Notes: generated by a model not told the origin, from the sequence alone. A stretch of 64,000 nt of DNA from Dorea longicatena (GCF_025150085.1 NZ_CP102280.1:1747001-1811000); one strand, 5' to 3'; shown: positions 51,445 to 60,891, numbered from the stretch's first letter. A program made the numbers and translations.

Positions 51445-52318
51445 TGGTGTTCACCTTCTTCTTTCTCTCCATACTGATGATAAGTACAATCAGAAACAGG
51501 ACTGCTGTTACCAGTTTCATTGCCTGCGGATCAAAATTACGGAGTGCAATTGCCACACAGGCTTTATAAATGATTGAACCGATCAGTACTGCTGTTGTCG
51601 TACGCAGCAGCGTCAGTTTACGGAAAATGCTGGTTCCAATGATCACACTTGCAAGGCCGATGACCATTGCTCCGGTTCCCATTGAAATTTCAAATACTCG
51701 CTCCTCCTGTGCAAACACACATCCGGCCAACGCTACCAGGCCGTTTGAGATTGCAAGTCCAAGGATCTTGATATTGCCTTTATCTTTTGCAAGAGACACT
51801 ACCAGTACGTCATTGTCACCAACGGCTCTTAACAGAAATCCGGACTTTGTATTCAGATAAAGGTCCAGCAATACTTTACAGATCACTGCCAGCACCAGGA
51901 TAATGATCAATGTTGAATACGGTACAAGTGCATCCGGGATGATCTTATCCATCAGGTCATTTTTGAAAATAGTCTTCTGTGAAAACAACGGCACATTGGC
52001 CGTTCCCGCTATGTAAAGATTGATCGTCCACAGTGCTGTCATCATAATGATTCCCGAGAGAAGATCTCTGACCTTACATTTCACATGGATCAGTCCGGTG
52101 CAGATTCCTGCGACTGCCCCTGCAAGAAACGAAAGGATCAGTGTGATGTATGGATTCATTCCTCTTGTAAGAAGGGCAGCCGTGATTGCTGCCCCCAGAG
52201 GGAAACTTCCATCCACCGTAAGATCCGGAAAGTCCAATATTTTGTATGTGATATAAATCCCCAGTGCCAGGATCCCATAGATCAGACCCTGTTCTAATAT
52301 CGATGTGATGAAATTCAT
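51437..52318 (-). CDS. Tryptophan-type ABC importer permease (TrpY-like)
   Basis: Membrane permease of 293 aa with about eight to nine helices. ILDFPDLTVDGSFPLGAAIT near residues 27-46 is a conserved feature of this branched-chain-like permease family. GNIKILGLAISNGLVALAGC and MGTGAMVIGLASVIIGTSIF follow. It lies between the lipoprotein and ATPase genes and overlaps the ATPase gene by 8 bp. Confidence 0.88.
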   Translation of the reverse strand: MNFITSILEQGLIYGILALGIYITYKILDFPDLTVDGSFPLGAAITAALLTRGMNPYITLILSFLAGAVAGICTGLIHVKCKVRDLLSGIIMMTALWTINLYIAGTANVPLFSQKTIFKNDLMDKIIPDALVPYSTLIIILVLAVICKVLLDLYLNTKSGFLLRAVGDNDVLVVSLAKDKGNIKILGLAISNGLVALAGCVFAQEERVFEISMGTGAMVIGLASVIIGTSIFRKLTLLRTTTAVLIGSIIYKACVAIALRNFDPQAMKLVTAVLFLIVLIISMERKKKVNTNA

Positions 52319-52384
52319 GAAAAAATGCCTCCCAATTTTTGTCTGTCTCAGACGTTTCTCTTTTTGTACTTTGCCCTTTCCGGC

Positions 52385-53401
52385 TTATTCTGCTGTAATC
52401 TCGTCAAAACTTTCTACTGCGTTATTTGCAAGATCATCCGGAACCGTAATTCCAAGATTCTCTGCTACTTTGTTATTTACATAGAATCCAGGCTCTGTGA
52501 TCGTCTCAAAGTTCTGTTCAGAAGCCTTTGCTTCGCCTTTTAATACTTTTGCTGCCATCTTACCTGTCTGTTTTCCAAGAGCGATATAATCAATTCCTTC
52601 TGCTGCAAGACATCCGATCTTTACCTGTTCAATTTCACTTCCGAATACCGGGATTTTCTTTTCATTTGCCTTATCCAGGATAGTCGGAAGAGACGCAACT
52701 ACGGTGTTGTCTGTCAGGTTGGTGATGCAGTCTACTTTGCTTAACAGATCATCTGCCGCAAGGGATACATCTGCCGTTGTTGTGATTCCTTTTTCTACAA
52801 GTTCGAAATCATATTTCTTAACCAGGCTCTTATATTCTTCAATTGCTGATACAGAGTTTGCTTCGCTTGTTGTGTACATGATACCAATCTTCTTTGCATC
52901 CGGAAGCATCTCGCGGATCATCTTAAGCTGTTCTTCTACCGGAAGTTTGTCAGATGTTCCGGTTACTTCTCCTACCGGCTTTCCATCTTTATCTGCAAGC
53001 TCTGCTGCTACAGGATCTGTAACTGCAGTGTAGATAACCGGGATATCTGCTTTCATTGCTGCATTGTATGCACTCTGTGCACTTGGTGTTGCGATCGCAC
53101 ATACCAGATCTACTTTATCAGATACCAGACTGTCGGAAATCTGTTTTGCAGTTCCCATATCTGCCGCTGCATTTTTATATTTTACTGTCAGGTTGTCGCC
53201 TTCTTTGATTCCTTCGTCCTCCAGACCTTTTAAGAAACCTTCTCTGCAGTTATCAAGAGAACCATGCTCTGCAAACTGCTCAATTCCGATGGTATAAGAC
53301 TCTTTCTTGTCACTTCCGGAATCGGATGATTTGCCACATCCTGCTGCCATTGCTGTTGCCATTGCTGCTGTTAATAATACTGTTACCATTTTCTTTTTCA
53401 T
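52385..53401 (-). CDS. ABC transporter substrate-binding lipoprotein (TrpX-like)
   Basis: Lipid-anchored binding protein of 338 aa. The signal peptide MKKKMVTVLLTAAMATAMAAGC has a lipobox with Cys22. The mature protein has the ABC_sub_bind fold: YTIGIEQFAEHGSLDNCREG, VCAIATPSAQSAYNA, IPVIYTAVTDPVAAEL, IGIMYTTSEANSVSAI and GIDYIALGKQTGKMAAKVL. AAAGGAG precedes the ATG at 53401; the longer frame upstream runs into the leader RNA. A Trp-specific T-box precedes it, matching the known trpXYZ class. Confidence 0.9.
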   Translation of the reverse strand: MKKKMVTVLLTAAMATAMAAGCGKSSDSGSDKKESYTIGIEQFAEHGSLDNCREGFLKGLEDEGIKEGDNLTVKYKNAAADMGTAKQISDSLVSDKVDLVCAIATPSAQSAYNAAMKADIPVIYTAVTDPVAAELADKDGKPVGEVTGTSDKLPVEEQLKMIREMLPDAKKIGIMYTTSEANSVSAIEEYKSLVKKYDFELVEKGITTTADVSLAADDLLSKVDCITNLTDNTVVASLPTILDKANEKKIPVFGSEIEQVKIGCLAAEGIDYIALGKQTGKMAAKVLKGEAKASEQNFETITEPGFYVNNKVAENLGITVPDDLANNAVESFDEITAE

Positions 53402-53529
53402 AATCTTTTTTCTCCTTTTCCTGCATGAAATATTATTGTTGTCTACAGATTGCAATTGCCAGCCCTCTGTAACTGTTAGGAGAGAAAATCTTTCATCGAT
53501 AACGTCCGTCATACCTTTTTTGGATAAAA

Positions 53530-53832
53530 AGAAAACCGCCCCAAACCAAAAGGTTTGAGGCGGTAATAAAATCTATTATTATCGCGGTACCACTCAAATT
53601 GACGAATCGTCCACTTTCTCATGTACTAACATACACTCCTGATTGATAACGGGTTCGGTTCCCGACAAGCCATACTCTCTTGAATTACATATATTCATAA
53701 ATTCTTGATTTCAGACTGCCCTCGAAAGGCCATTCACTTATCAACTTCATACAGCAATCACACCACCTGCTGCTCTCTTGGATGTCATTGTATAAGCTAC
53801 TCCTCTTTCTCAACGGTTTTGCTTTGTTATGG
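53530..53832 (-). promoter_or_regulatory. T-box riboswitch, Trp specifier, controlling the ABC importer
   Basis: Minus-strand leader of about 300 nt. The T-box GAGTGGTACCGCG (53583-53595) is followed by a strong terminator (about 53530-53564: ACCGCCTCAAACC pairing with GGTTTGGGGCGGT, then TTTTC). Stem I has AGAGAG, GGTGGTGTGA and the specifier region GAATGGCCTTTCGAG; the codon TGG (53730-53732) stands six bases before GAG, the same geometry as the ACT specifier in the thrS T-box. Uncharged tRNA-Trp would switch on the transporter. Specifier assignment is by alignment to that second T-box. Confidence 0.88.
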
Positions 53833-53836
53833 TTAT

Positions 53837-53865
53837 ACTTTACTGTATCAAAGTTGTTTTGTCAA
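53837..53865 (-). promoter_or_regulatory. Promoter of the T-box/ABC importer operon
   Basis: Minus strand: TTGACA (53860-53865), 17-nt spacer, TAAAGT (53837-53842). Confidence 0.7.
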
Positions 53866-53884
53866 GAAGTTTTTTACTTGTTTA

Positions 53885-54109
53885 TCATTTCACTACCGGT
53901 ACCAGTGTGTCATCTTTTGCATCCAGATTATGAATATATTTCTTCGTATCTTTTTCCACAGACAGTCTGATTCCTTTTGTAATGGTAAAACGCTGGATAA
54001 ATCCTGTCTTGGCTGTCATATAAATATGTGTACCAAGCAGCAAAATGATCATTGGCCATCCCCAGATGACTCCATTTACGGTTATGACGATTGCATTCAA
54101 TAACTCCAT
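53885..54109 (-). pseudogene. N-terminal remnant of an alanine/glycine:cation symporter (AGCS)
   Basis: The 74-aa frame reads VNGVIWGWPMIILLLGTHIYMTAKTGFIQRF and TKGIRLSVEKD, matching the first helix and loop of AGCS carriers (full length about 450 aa). After about 55 residues the similarity ends and the frame stops in front of the Trp T-box promoter. The remaining 85% of the gene is absent. It is best read as a truncated relic. Confidence 0.6.
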
Positions 54110-54140
54110 ACCCTCTTTTCCTCCTTATTCCTTTATATGC

Positions 54141-54178
54141 AAAAAGACTCCGGGGATATTCCATCCTCGGAGTCTTTT
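54141..54178. terminator. Hairpin terminator between the symporter remnant and metA
   Basis: AAAAGACTCCG (54142-54152) pairs with CGGAGTCTTTT (54168-54178) around a 15-nt loop. On the minus strand it ends in TTTTT and may end metA transcripts, 170 nt beyond the stop codon. The 169 bp between it and metA shows nothing else. Confidence 0.65.
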
Positions 54179-54347
54179 GCCTACAATATTTTTTTGATAT
54201 TATAACACTCTGTGTAATAAACTTCAAGTTAATCTAGGTTCCTGCCTTGGTATTTTCTGCTTTCTGGCTAATCCTTATTTAATACCGTCTGCTTTTCCTG
54301 CTGTCATTTCATTTCTTCAACCTGACTCACAATTCCCTGAAAATGCC

Positions 54348-55280
54348 CTATTTCCAAGTAAAATCCGGTGTTCCTTCAAGGTCATATGGCGTAGCCTGAT
54401 ACACGTAATAATTTAACCAATTAGTATATAAATTATTAGCTGTTGCTCTCCATGTAAGTAATGGCCCATTCTCCGGATCATCGTCCTGATAATAATTCTT
54501 CGGAAGTTCAATCGGCAGTCCCTTGCTCTTATCGCGCTTATACTCTCCATCCAGTGTCACACGATCATATTCCGGATGTCCCATCACGAATATCTGACGT
54601 CCATTCTGTGCCATCGCAAGGAAGAGACCCACTTCATCCGATTCTGCCAGAATCGTGATTCTCTTATCTGCGCGCACTTTATCCAGTGGAGTCTCTGTGT
54701 GACGGGAATGTGGTGCCAGGAATACATCATCAAACCCACGTACCAATGGAATCTTACGGTTTAGCACTTTGTGCCAGAACAGACCGAACGCCTTCTTATC
54801 CAGCTGGACTTTATCGATTCCATAATGATAATACATTCCTGCCTGAGCTCCCCAGCAAAGATGCAATGTTGATACGACATTTGTCTTTGTCCAGTCCATA
54901 ATGCGTGTCAGTTCGTCCCAGTAATCCACTTCTTCGAACGGCATCTGTTCTACCGGTGCCCCAGTGATGATGAATCCGTCGAATTTCCGATCTTTGATTT
55001 CATCAAACGTCTGATAGAATTTGTTCAAATGACTCTTTGACGTATTCTTTGACTGATGTGAAGCTACTGCAACAAATGTCACATCTACCTGAAGTGGTGT
55101 ATTAGACAGTGAACGTAATATCTGCAGTTCTGTCTCTTCTTTTAACGGCATCAGGTTCAAAAGTCCAATTTTGATCGGACGGATATCCTGATGTGTTGCA
55201 CGGTGTTCATCCATTACAAATATATTTTCACTCTCTAAGATCTCCTTGACCGGGAGATCATTCTGCACTCTGATCGGCAT
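54348..55280 (-). CDS. metA: Homoserine O-acetyltransferase (MetA family)
   Basis: First step of methionine synthesis from homoserine. The 310-aa protein has PIRVQNDLPVKEILESENIF, PLKEETELQILRSLSNTPLQ and the catalytic Cys142 in LHLCWGAQAG. Residue 111 is Glu (TGAPVEQMPF); Glu here marks acetyl-CoA use, while Gly marks the succinyl enzymes of enterobacteria, so acetylation is predicted. AAGGGG for its start lies inside the end of the upstream AI-2E gene, only 4 bp away, so translation is coupled. No SAM riboswitch or Met T-box is visible nearby. Confidence 0.94.
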   Translation of the reverse strand: MPIRVQNDLPVKEILESENIFVMDEHRATHQDIRPIKIGLLNLMPLKEETELQILRSLSNTPLQVDVTFVAVASHQSKNTSKSHLNKFYQTFDEIKDRKFDGFIITGAPVEQMPFEEVDYWDELTRIMDWTKTNVVSTLHLCWGAQAGMYYHYGIDKVQLDKKAFGLFWHKVLNRKIPLVRGFDDVFLAPHSRHTETPLDKVRADKRITILAESDEVGLFLAMAQNGRQIFVMGHPEYDRVTLDGEYKRDKSKGLPIELPKNYYQDDDPENGPLLTWRATANNLYTNWLNYYVYQATPYDLEGTPDFTWK

Positions 55281-55284
55281 AATC

Positions 55285-56628
55285 TTATTCCCCTTTTTCT
55301 TCTTTATTTTTTTCTATTTTCTGTTCTTCTGTTTCTGCCCCATCATCTCTTTTTTGAAAATATGTACCGTCATTGTCTACATAACTGTCCCCGTTATAGC
55401 AGTCCGAATCTGTCGGCAGTTTCTTTTTCTCCAGCTGGTTATCCAGAAGGAGTTTTATAATATAATAGACAACCGCAAACGTCGGCACTCCAAATAACAT
55501 GCCAAGAATTCCGAACAATCCGCCCCCAAGAAGGATTGATACGATTACCCAGAATGCAGACAGTCCCGTAGAATTGCCAAGGATCTTTGGTCCCAGGATA
55601 TTTCCGTCAAACTGCTGTAACAACAGTATAAATATCAGGAAATATATCCCTTTCATCGGATCTGCCAGCGCAATCAGGACAGCACTCGGGATTGCTCCAA
55701 TATACGGTCCGAAGAACGGAATCACATTGGTCACCCCTACAATTACACTGACAAGCATTGCATACGGCATCTTTAAGATCGATGTACCAATAAAGCATAA
55801 AATTCCGATAATGATCGAATCTATTATCTTCCCAATGATAAATCCACCGAATATCTCATTCGTCTTTACTGCGATATGAATCAACAGGTTTGCACGTTCT
55901 GCAGGAAAAATCGCATAAGCTGCTTTTTTACTCTGATTAATGAACGTCTCTTTTCCAAATAAAATGTACACCGATACGATCACTCCGATCACCGCATGGA
56001 ACATTTCCATAATCAATGTATACAGACCAACCGTCAGATGCGTCATCACTTCATTCACCTTATCCAACAGATCCGTACGCATCCACTTCTGAAGACTTGC
56101 CGAAGCTTCGTTCATTGCATTTTTCAATACTGCTGTCGTGGTCGAATCATCCAACTGTATATTATTGATCTCTTTTACCAGCTGATTGATCTGCGCCGGC
56201 AGTGTAAATATCAGATTACGGATACTTGTGATCAGTTCCGGTATCAGCATATTGATCAATGTCGATACAACCGTAATCAATACAACCAGCGCCACGATCA
56301 CTCCTATACTTCTGGAAACCTTCTTCGCTTTTTCTTTCTTCATGTGCTTTTCCAGCACTGGCACCAGATATGCATCTACGCTCTTCACGATTGGATTCAG
56401 AAGATACGCAATCCCGCATCCATACAATACAGGCTTTAAAATCGACAGGATCTTTGACAGTGTATTTGAAATCGCTTCTACCCTCAGCATGGCAAAATAA
56501 ACCAGAATACAGGCAACAATTACCAGGAAATAGGTCATTCCACGGTTAAATTGCTGTCTTAATTTGGACGGTCCTTTTCTGCCAAACTTGGGACTGTTTT
56601 TATAGTATGTATTCTCTTCTTTGTTCAT
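55285..56628 (-). CDS. AI-2E family transporter (PerM/YdbI type)
   Basis: Membrane protein of 447 aa with about eight helices. Family segments: ILKPVLYGCGIAYLLNPIVK, GGFIIGKIIDSIIIGILCFI, VGVTNVIPFFGPYIGAIPSA and LQQFDGNILGPKILGNSTGL. Between helices 2 and 3 a long loop (about 150-205) carries amphipathic segments. The C-terminal tail is acidic. Despite the name most members are Na+/H+ antiporters or of unknown function. It is operon-linked to metA by a 4-bp gap. Confidence 0.88.
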   Translation of the reverse strand: MNKEENTYYKNSPKFGRKGPSKLRQQFNRGMTYFLVIVACILVYFAMLRVEAISNTLSKILSILKPVLYGCGIAYLLNPIVKSVDAYLVPVLEKHMKKEKAKKVSRSIGVIVALVVLITVVSTLINMLIPELITSIRNLIFTLPAQINQLVKEINNIQLDDSTTTAVLKNAMNEASASLQKWMRTDLLDKVNEVMTHLTVGLYTLIMEMFHAVIGVIVSVYILFGKETFINQSKKAAYAIFPAERANLLIHIAVKTNEIFGGFIIGKIIDSIIIGILCFIGTSILKMPYAMLVSVIVGVTNVIPFFGPYIGAIPSAVLIALADPMKGIYFLIFILLLQQFDGNILGPKILGNSTGLSAFWVIVSILLGGGLFGILGMLFGVPTFAVVYYIIKLLLDNQLEKKKLPTDSDCYNGDSYVDNDGTYFQKRDDGAETEEQKIEKNKEEKGE

Positions 56629-56694
56629 GAAATCCTCTTCTTCCCTGCCAGTTTTGGCATATAAAGCTATTATACCCTCACTGTAAATCTACGT

Positions 56695-56710
56695 CAACAT
56701 ACTTTGATAC
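56695..56710. repeat. Partial copy of the type 2 dispersed repeat
   Basis: ACATACTTTGATACGA matches the end of the type 2 repeat at 19328-19365 but lacks the TTGCCA/TGGCAA palindrome. Confidence 0.35.
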
Positions 56711-56713
56711 GAC

Positions 56714-56759
56714 AAAAACCGGAGTAAAAACTTATTCTTAAGCTTTATTCCGGTTTTTC
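56714..56759. terminator. Terminator downstream of the DUF1540 gene
   Basis: AAAAACCGGA (56714-56723) pairs with TCCGGTTTTT (56749-56758), with a partly paired loop of 25 nt. T-runs occur on both strands. Confidence 0.75.
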
Positions 56760-56833
56760 ATACTTTTTTCTTTATCTGTACCTTTTATTCACTGATCGTA
56801 TACATATGACCTGCGCATCTTTTCTTCCAAAGA

Positions 56834-57172
56834 TTACGCACATCCACATTTGAACGTCGCGCATTCCGTCTCTTGACAGTGACAGGCATTCCCGCCTTCT
56901 ACACTGATCTTTCCTGCATGACACTGACATTCTTTGTTATACATACAGTCTATTGCCTTACAATCCACGTCACTCTTGGCAGATGCTTCTTTTCCCGCCA
57001 TGTCCGAGTATGCATTCGAATAGGAGCTTCCACCTTTTCGCTCTTCAAAACTGTCACAGCTTGTCTCATCTGCTTTTTTTGCGGAATTTCCTCCTACTAC
57101 GATACTGTCAAGATTACAGTAATAATTCTGGTTGTGTGTACAAGTCTGTACGGTACATCTTAAATCTGGCAT
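56834..57172 (-). CDS. DUF1540 domain protein (two cysteine-rich modules)
   Basis: Protein of 112 aa with two DUF1540 modules: CTVQTCTHNQNYYCNLDSIV...CDSF (about 4-45) and CKAIDCMYNKECQCHAGKIS...CATF (about 70-108). Each has four regularly spaced cysteines suggesting metal binding or disulfides. A Ser/Gly-rich linker joins them, and the end is KCGCA. Function is unknown; the family is common in spore-forming Clostridia. GAAAGGAGG precedes the ATG. Confidence 0.88.
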   Translation of the reverse strand: MPDLRCTVQTCTHNQNYYCNLDSIVVGGNSAKKADETSCDSFEERKGGSSYSNAYSDMAGKEASAKSDVDCKAIDCMYNKECQCHAGKISVEGGNACHCQETECATFKCGCA

Positions 57173-57246
57173 AATATATCCTCCTTTCAAACTTCAAGAT
57201 ATATTATGCCAGTTCTCTTTATTTTTTATACATTTGTAAAACTAAA

Positions 57247-59175
57247 TTAGTTTTCTTCTTTTACGACTTCACGTCTTGCTCTTGTTGCAATCTCTTCTGT
57301 AACAGATGCTACGAACTCATCCAGGCTCTTCTGTCCTTCGTCTCCTGCGAATCTGCTTCTTACAGATACCAGATTTTCTTCCTCTTCTTTTGCTCCTACT
57401 ACAAGCATATAAGGAATCTTCTGCATCTGAGCCTCACGGATCTTATATCCTATCTTCTCTGCACGTGTATCGATTTCTGCACGGATACCTGCCGCATTCA
57501 ATGTATCCAGTACTTTCTGTCCATATTCCAGATGTTTATCTGAGATTGGAAGTACCTTAACCTGTACCGGTGCAAGCCATGTAGGGAATGCTCCTGCGAA
57601 ATGCTCGATCAGGATTCCGATAAATCTCTCGATAGATCCAAATGCTACACGGTGGATCATGATCGGACGGTGTTTCTCACCATCTGCTCCTGTGTATTCC
57701 AGTTCGAATCTCTGTGGAAGCTGCATATCCAGCTGGATAGTTCCGCACTGCCATGTTCTTCCGATAGAGTCTGTCAGATGGAAGTCGATCTTCGGTCCGT
57801 AGAATGCTCCGTCTCCTTCATTTACCACATAGTCAAGACCAAGGTCATTAAGCGCACCACGAAGACCTTCTGTTGCAAGTTCCCAGTCTTCATCACTTCC
57901 CATGCTGTCTTCCGGACGTGTGGAAAGTTCTACGTGATATTTGAATCCGAACAACTGATATACCTCATCGATCAGAGCTACAACACCTTTGATCTCGTCA
58001 CGGATCTGTTCCGGCATCATGAAGATATGTGCATCATCCTGTGTGAAACAGCGTACACGCATCAGACCATGTAACTGTCCTGATTTTTCATGACGGTGAA
58101 CCAATCCGAGTTCTCCGACACGAAGCGGAAGATCTTTATATGAACGCGGTTCTGCTTTGTATACAAGCATTCCACCCGGACAGTTCATTGGCTTAATTGC
58201 AAAGTCCTCTCCATCAATCTGTGTTGTGTACATATTCTCTTTATAGTGATCCCAGTGTCCGGATGTCTCCCAGAGGTGTCTGCTTAAGATAATTGGTGTA
58301 GATACTTCTACATAACCTGCTTTTTTGTGAAGTTCTCTCCAGTAGTCAAGCAGTGTATTCTTAAGAACCATTCCCTTTGGAAGGAAGAACGGGAATCCAG
58401 GACCTTCTTCGCACATCATGAAAAGTCCAAGTTCTTTACCAAGTTTTCTGTGGTCACGTCTTTTTGCTTCTTCAAGCATGGTCAGATATTCGTCTAACAG
58501 TGCTTTCTTCGGATAAGAGATACCGTAGATTCTTGTAAGCATCTTGTTCTTTTCGCTGCCTCTCCAGTAAGCACCTGCAAGGCTTGTAAGCTTGAATGCT
58601 TTTACAGGCTTTGTTGTCATCAAGTGTGGTCCTGCACATAAATCAACAAATTCTCCCTGCTGATAAAAGCTGATCTCTTCTCCTTCCGGGAGATCTTCGA
58701 TCAACTCTACTTTATATGGTTCGTCTTTTTCTTTGAAATATGCGATTGCTTCTTCTCTTGTCTTTGTAAATCTTTCGATCGGAAGAGCCTCTTTGACGAT
58801 CTTCTTCATCTCTTTTTCAATCTTTTCCAGATCTTCTGCTACAAATGGTGTCTCGCGGTCTACATCATAGTAGAATCCATTCTCGATTGATGGTCCGATT
58901 GCAAGCTTTGTATCTGGATACAGACGTTTGATCGCCTGTGCCATGATGTGAGATGTTGTATGCCAGAATGCACCCTTTCCTTCTTCATTATCAAATGTAA
59001 GAATCTCCAGTTCACAATCTTCGCTTACAACGTGTCTGAGATCTACTACTTCACCATTAACTCTTGCAGAAGTCGCCACTCTTGCCAGACCTTCGCTGAT
59101 ATCTTTTGTAATATCCAGTACTGACATACTTCCTTCATACTCTTTGAAAGATCCATCTTTTAATGTAATTTTCAT
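57247..59175 (-). CDS. thrS: Threonyl-tRNA synthetase
   Basis: Charges tRNA-Thr. The 642-aa protein has the TGS domain (KITLKDGSFKEYEGSMSVLD), the editing domain with HTTSHIMAQAIKRLYPDTKL and CAGPHLMTTKPVKAFKLTS, and class II catalytic motifs MNCPGGMLVYKAEPRSYKDL and VRCFTQDDAHIF. The Zn ligands (Cys in MNCPGG, later His) and a C-terminal anticodon domain (APVQVKVLPISDKHLEYGQK) follow. The ATG at 59175 is better spaced from GAGAGGA than the ATG three codons upstream. A Thr T-box lies upstream. Confidence 0.97.
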   Translation of the reverse strand: MKITLKDGSFKEYEGSMSVLDITKDISEGLARVATSARVNGEVVDLRHVVSEDCELEILTFDNEEGKGAFWHTTSHIMAQAIKRLYPDTKLAIGPSIENGFYYDVDRETPFVAEDLEKIEKEMKKIVKEALPIERFTKTREEAIAYFKEKDEPYKVELIEDLPEGEEISFYQQGEFVDLCAGPHLMTTKPVKAFKLTSLAGAYWRGSEKNKMLTRIYGISYPKKALLDEYLTMLEEAKRRDHRKLGKELGLFMMCEEGPGFPFFLPKGMVLKNTLLDYWRELHKKAGYVEVSTPIILSRHLWETSGHWDHYKENMYTTQIDGEDFAIKPMNCPGGMLVYKAEPRSYKDLPLRVGELGLVHRHEKSGQLHGLMRVRCFTQDDAHIFMMPEQIRDEIKGVVALIDEVYQLFGFKYHVELSTRPEDSMGSDEDWELATEGLRGALNDLGLDYVVNEGDGAFYGPKIDFHLTDSIGRTWQCGTIQLDMQLPQRFELEYTGADGEKHRPIMIHRVAFGSIERFIGILIEHFAGAFPTWLAPVQVKVLPISDKHLEYGQKVLDTLNAAGIRAEIDTRAEKIGYKIREAQMQKIPYMLVVGAKEEEENLVSVRSRFAGDEGQKSLDEFVASVTEEIATRARREVVKEEN

Positions 59176-59288
59176 AATTATCATGTCCTCTCTTTTTATT
59201 TTTATATCCTATCCTCGGGCATGTATCTTCTTTCCTGCCCGTTCAGCAATCATCCGTAATCTGCTGCTTTTTTCTAAACGCATGGCAT

Positions 59289-59330
59289 CTACAGGACCTG
59301 CCACTGGCCACTCCTTACGAACGCGTGGCG
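59289..59330. repeat. Short dispersed intergenic repeat, type 1
   Basis: CTACAGGACCTGCCACTGGC, then CACTCCTTACGAACGCGTGGCGA. It closely matches 61604-61648 and lies between the thrS T-box terminator and the thrS start. Confidence 0.6.
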
Positions 59331-59605
59331 AAAAAAAAAGCCCCTTACAGATAATCACTGTAAGGGACGAGTTATCTCGCGGTTCCACCCTGTTTGAACT
59401 GACACTTCACAGTCTCTATATTATTCACCAAAGACTTTTATGCCAGAACCTCTTAATTATGACGATAACGGAATCACCGGACTGTTTTGCAGCCACTCAG
59501 AGGTAGTTTTCAGAAGGTTCCAAAATAAGAAGCTTTCAGCCCGTGGCTTCTCTCTCTGGCATTTCTTTCCCAGCCTACTCTTCTCTTCAACGTGTTTTCT
59601 CATAC
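59331..59605 (-). promoter_or_regulatory. T-box riboswitch, Thr specifier, controlling thrS
   Basis: Minus strand: T-box GGGTGGAACCGCG (59378-59390) followed by the terminator stem CCCTTACAG/CTGTAAGGG and a U9 run (59331-59339). Stem I contains AGAGAG and the specifier segment GAAAACTACCTCTGAG; the codon ACT (59505-59507) is Thr. Uncharged tRNA-Thr would stabilise the antiterminator and raise thrS expression. Confidence 0.93.
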
Positions 59606-59611
59606 ATTTTC

Positions 59612-59639
59612 ATTATAACACGGCATTTTGCTTTGTCAA
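59612..59639 (-). promoter_or_regulatory. Promoter of the thrS T-box transcript
   Basis: Minus strand: TTGACA (59634-59639), 16-nt spacer, TATAAT (59612-59617). It overlaps the last codons of the ydcF-like gene. Confidence 0.8.
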
Positions 59640-60403
59640 TATTTTTTCAGCCACAGCTTCCAGACCGCAAAACATTCCCGCACAAAATAATTTGGGAATA
59701 ATAATGGATGGCAGCTTGCCGGTATCGGAAACGGCTCCTTAAATCCTGCACGTTTTGCATATACACACCCTCGATATACATGGAAATTATTTGAGACAAT
59801 TCCTACCGGTGTATCTACATCTGCAATAAGGTTTCTGGAAAACTTCAGATTTTCCAGTGTGTTTACCGACACATCCTCCTGCACAATACGCCTGCGGTCA
59901 AGCCCTTCACACTCCAGATAACGTGCCATTGCATACGCTTCTGTTACTTCTTCATCTTTTCCCTGTCCTCCGGAGACGATCACATGTACTTCCGGATGCT
60001 CTTTCAGATACTCTGACGCGCAGTCCAGTCTTCGTTTCAGTGAATCGGTAATCTTCCGGCCTCTTACCTGCGCTCCCAGTACAATGATCCATCTTGTAGC
60101 GGATCCTGTTTTTGTGTCTTCTTCAAAGTGTTCTTTTCTTTTTCCCAAAGGGTTTCTGTGCATTCCTTTTATGATCTTTATCTCTGCGATCAGAAGAAAA
60201 CATACCGAAATACCAATCATTGCTTCTACGATACACGGCATTCCATATAAACGGATCAGCGCACTCCCTGCAATTCCCACTATTCCGGTCGCCAGCCAGA
60301 ATCTGGAAAAAGTAGAGTCCCATTTTTTCAGTGCGATACAGACCGCACTGTAATAAATGAGACTCAGGATACCTGTAACCAGAAATATTATCTGCCACAG
60401 CAT
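59636..60403 (-). CDS. YdcF/SanA (DUF218, ElyC) family membrane protein
   Basis: Protein of 255 aa with about three N-terminal hydrophobic helices (to residue 75). A DUF218 domain follows: [50 protein letters not shown] and [20 protein letters not shown]. Relatives such as ElyC and SanA act in envelope or peptidoglycan maintenance, with unproven chemistry. It overlaps the SEC-C gene by 16 bp, so the two are coupled. Confidence 0.86.
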   Translation of the reverse strand: MLWQIIFLVTGILSLIYYSAVCIALKKWDSTFSRFWLATGIVGIAGSALIRLYGMPCIVEAMIGISVCFLLIAEIKIIKGMHRNPLGKRKEHFEEDTKTGSATRWIIVLGAQVRGRKITDSLKRRLDCASEYLKEHPEVHVIVSGGQGKDEEVTEAYAMARYLECEGLDRRRIVQEDVSVNTLENLKFSRNLIADVDTPVGIVSNNFHVYRGCVYAKRAGFKEPFPIPASCHPLLFPNYFVRECFAVWKLWLKKY

Positions 60404-60891
60404 TTTTTATATTTTTTTCCTGATCCGCACGGGCATGGATCATTTCTTCCGATCTTTTTAGGTTTGCGGATTGTTGTAGATTCCTTCTGTTCTTTGTAGA
60501 ATTTCTTCAGTTCTTCTTCTGAGAAAATCTCTTTCCACTGTGGAAGTTCATACAGCCAGTCAGCTTTTGCCGCTACCATATTCTTATACAGTCTTTCCTT
60601 GTCAAATGCAAGACTTACTACTGTATCTTCTTCTACTGTATCAAGATCGATCTCGATCAGAAGACTTTCATTGATACCATCCAGGAAACCGATCATTGTC
60701 AGAACTTCCTGTCCGAATTTCTCAGCCAATTCTTTTACTGTTCCTTTTACAACTTCATCCGGATTAGAAAGAAGCTTTTCATAAATTTCTTTCTCAATCT
60801 GGAAATAAGTTCCCCAGAATTTTTCTAACTGACTTCTGTCTGCAGTTTCGTCATAAGCGATGTTCTGCCACTGCTGATATAATGTACTCAT
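60388..60891 (-). CDS. SEC-C motif protein
   Basis: Protein of 167 aa. The first 130 residues are helical and acidic ([40 protein letters not shown]). The C-terminus is a SEC-C zinc motif, [20 protein letters not shown], identical in type to the SecA tail. The N-terminal part has no homology I can name. SEC-C proteins often bind ribosomes or SecB-like partners; the function here is unknown. Confidence 0.85.
   Translation of the reverse strand: MSTLYQQWQNIAYDETADRSQLEKFWGTYFQIEKEIYEKLLSNPDEVVKGTVKELAEKFGQEVLTMIGFLDGINESLLIEIDLDTVEEDTVVSLAFDKERLYKNMVAAKADWLYELPQWKEIFSEEELKKFYKEQKESTTIRKPKKIGRNDPCPCGSGKKYKKCCGR

Noticed and set aside
55281..56833. SAM riboswitch or methionine T-box upstream of the metA unit
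   Set aside because: No T-box consensus or S-box core motif is seen; the gap holds only a terminator and a partial repeat.
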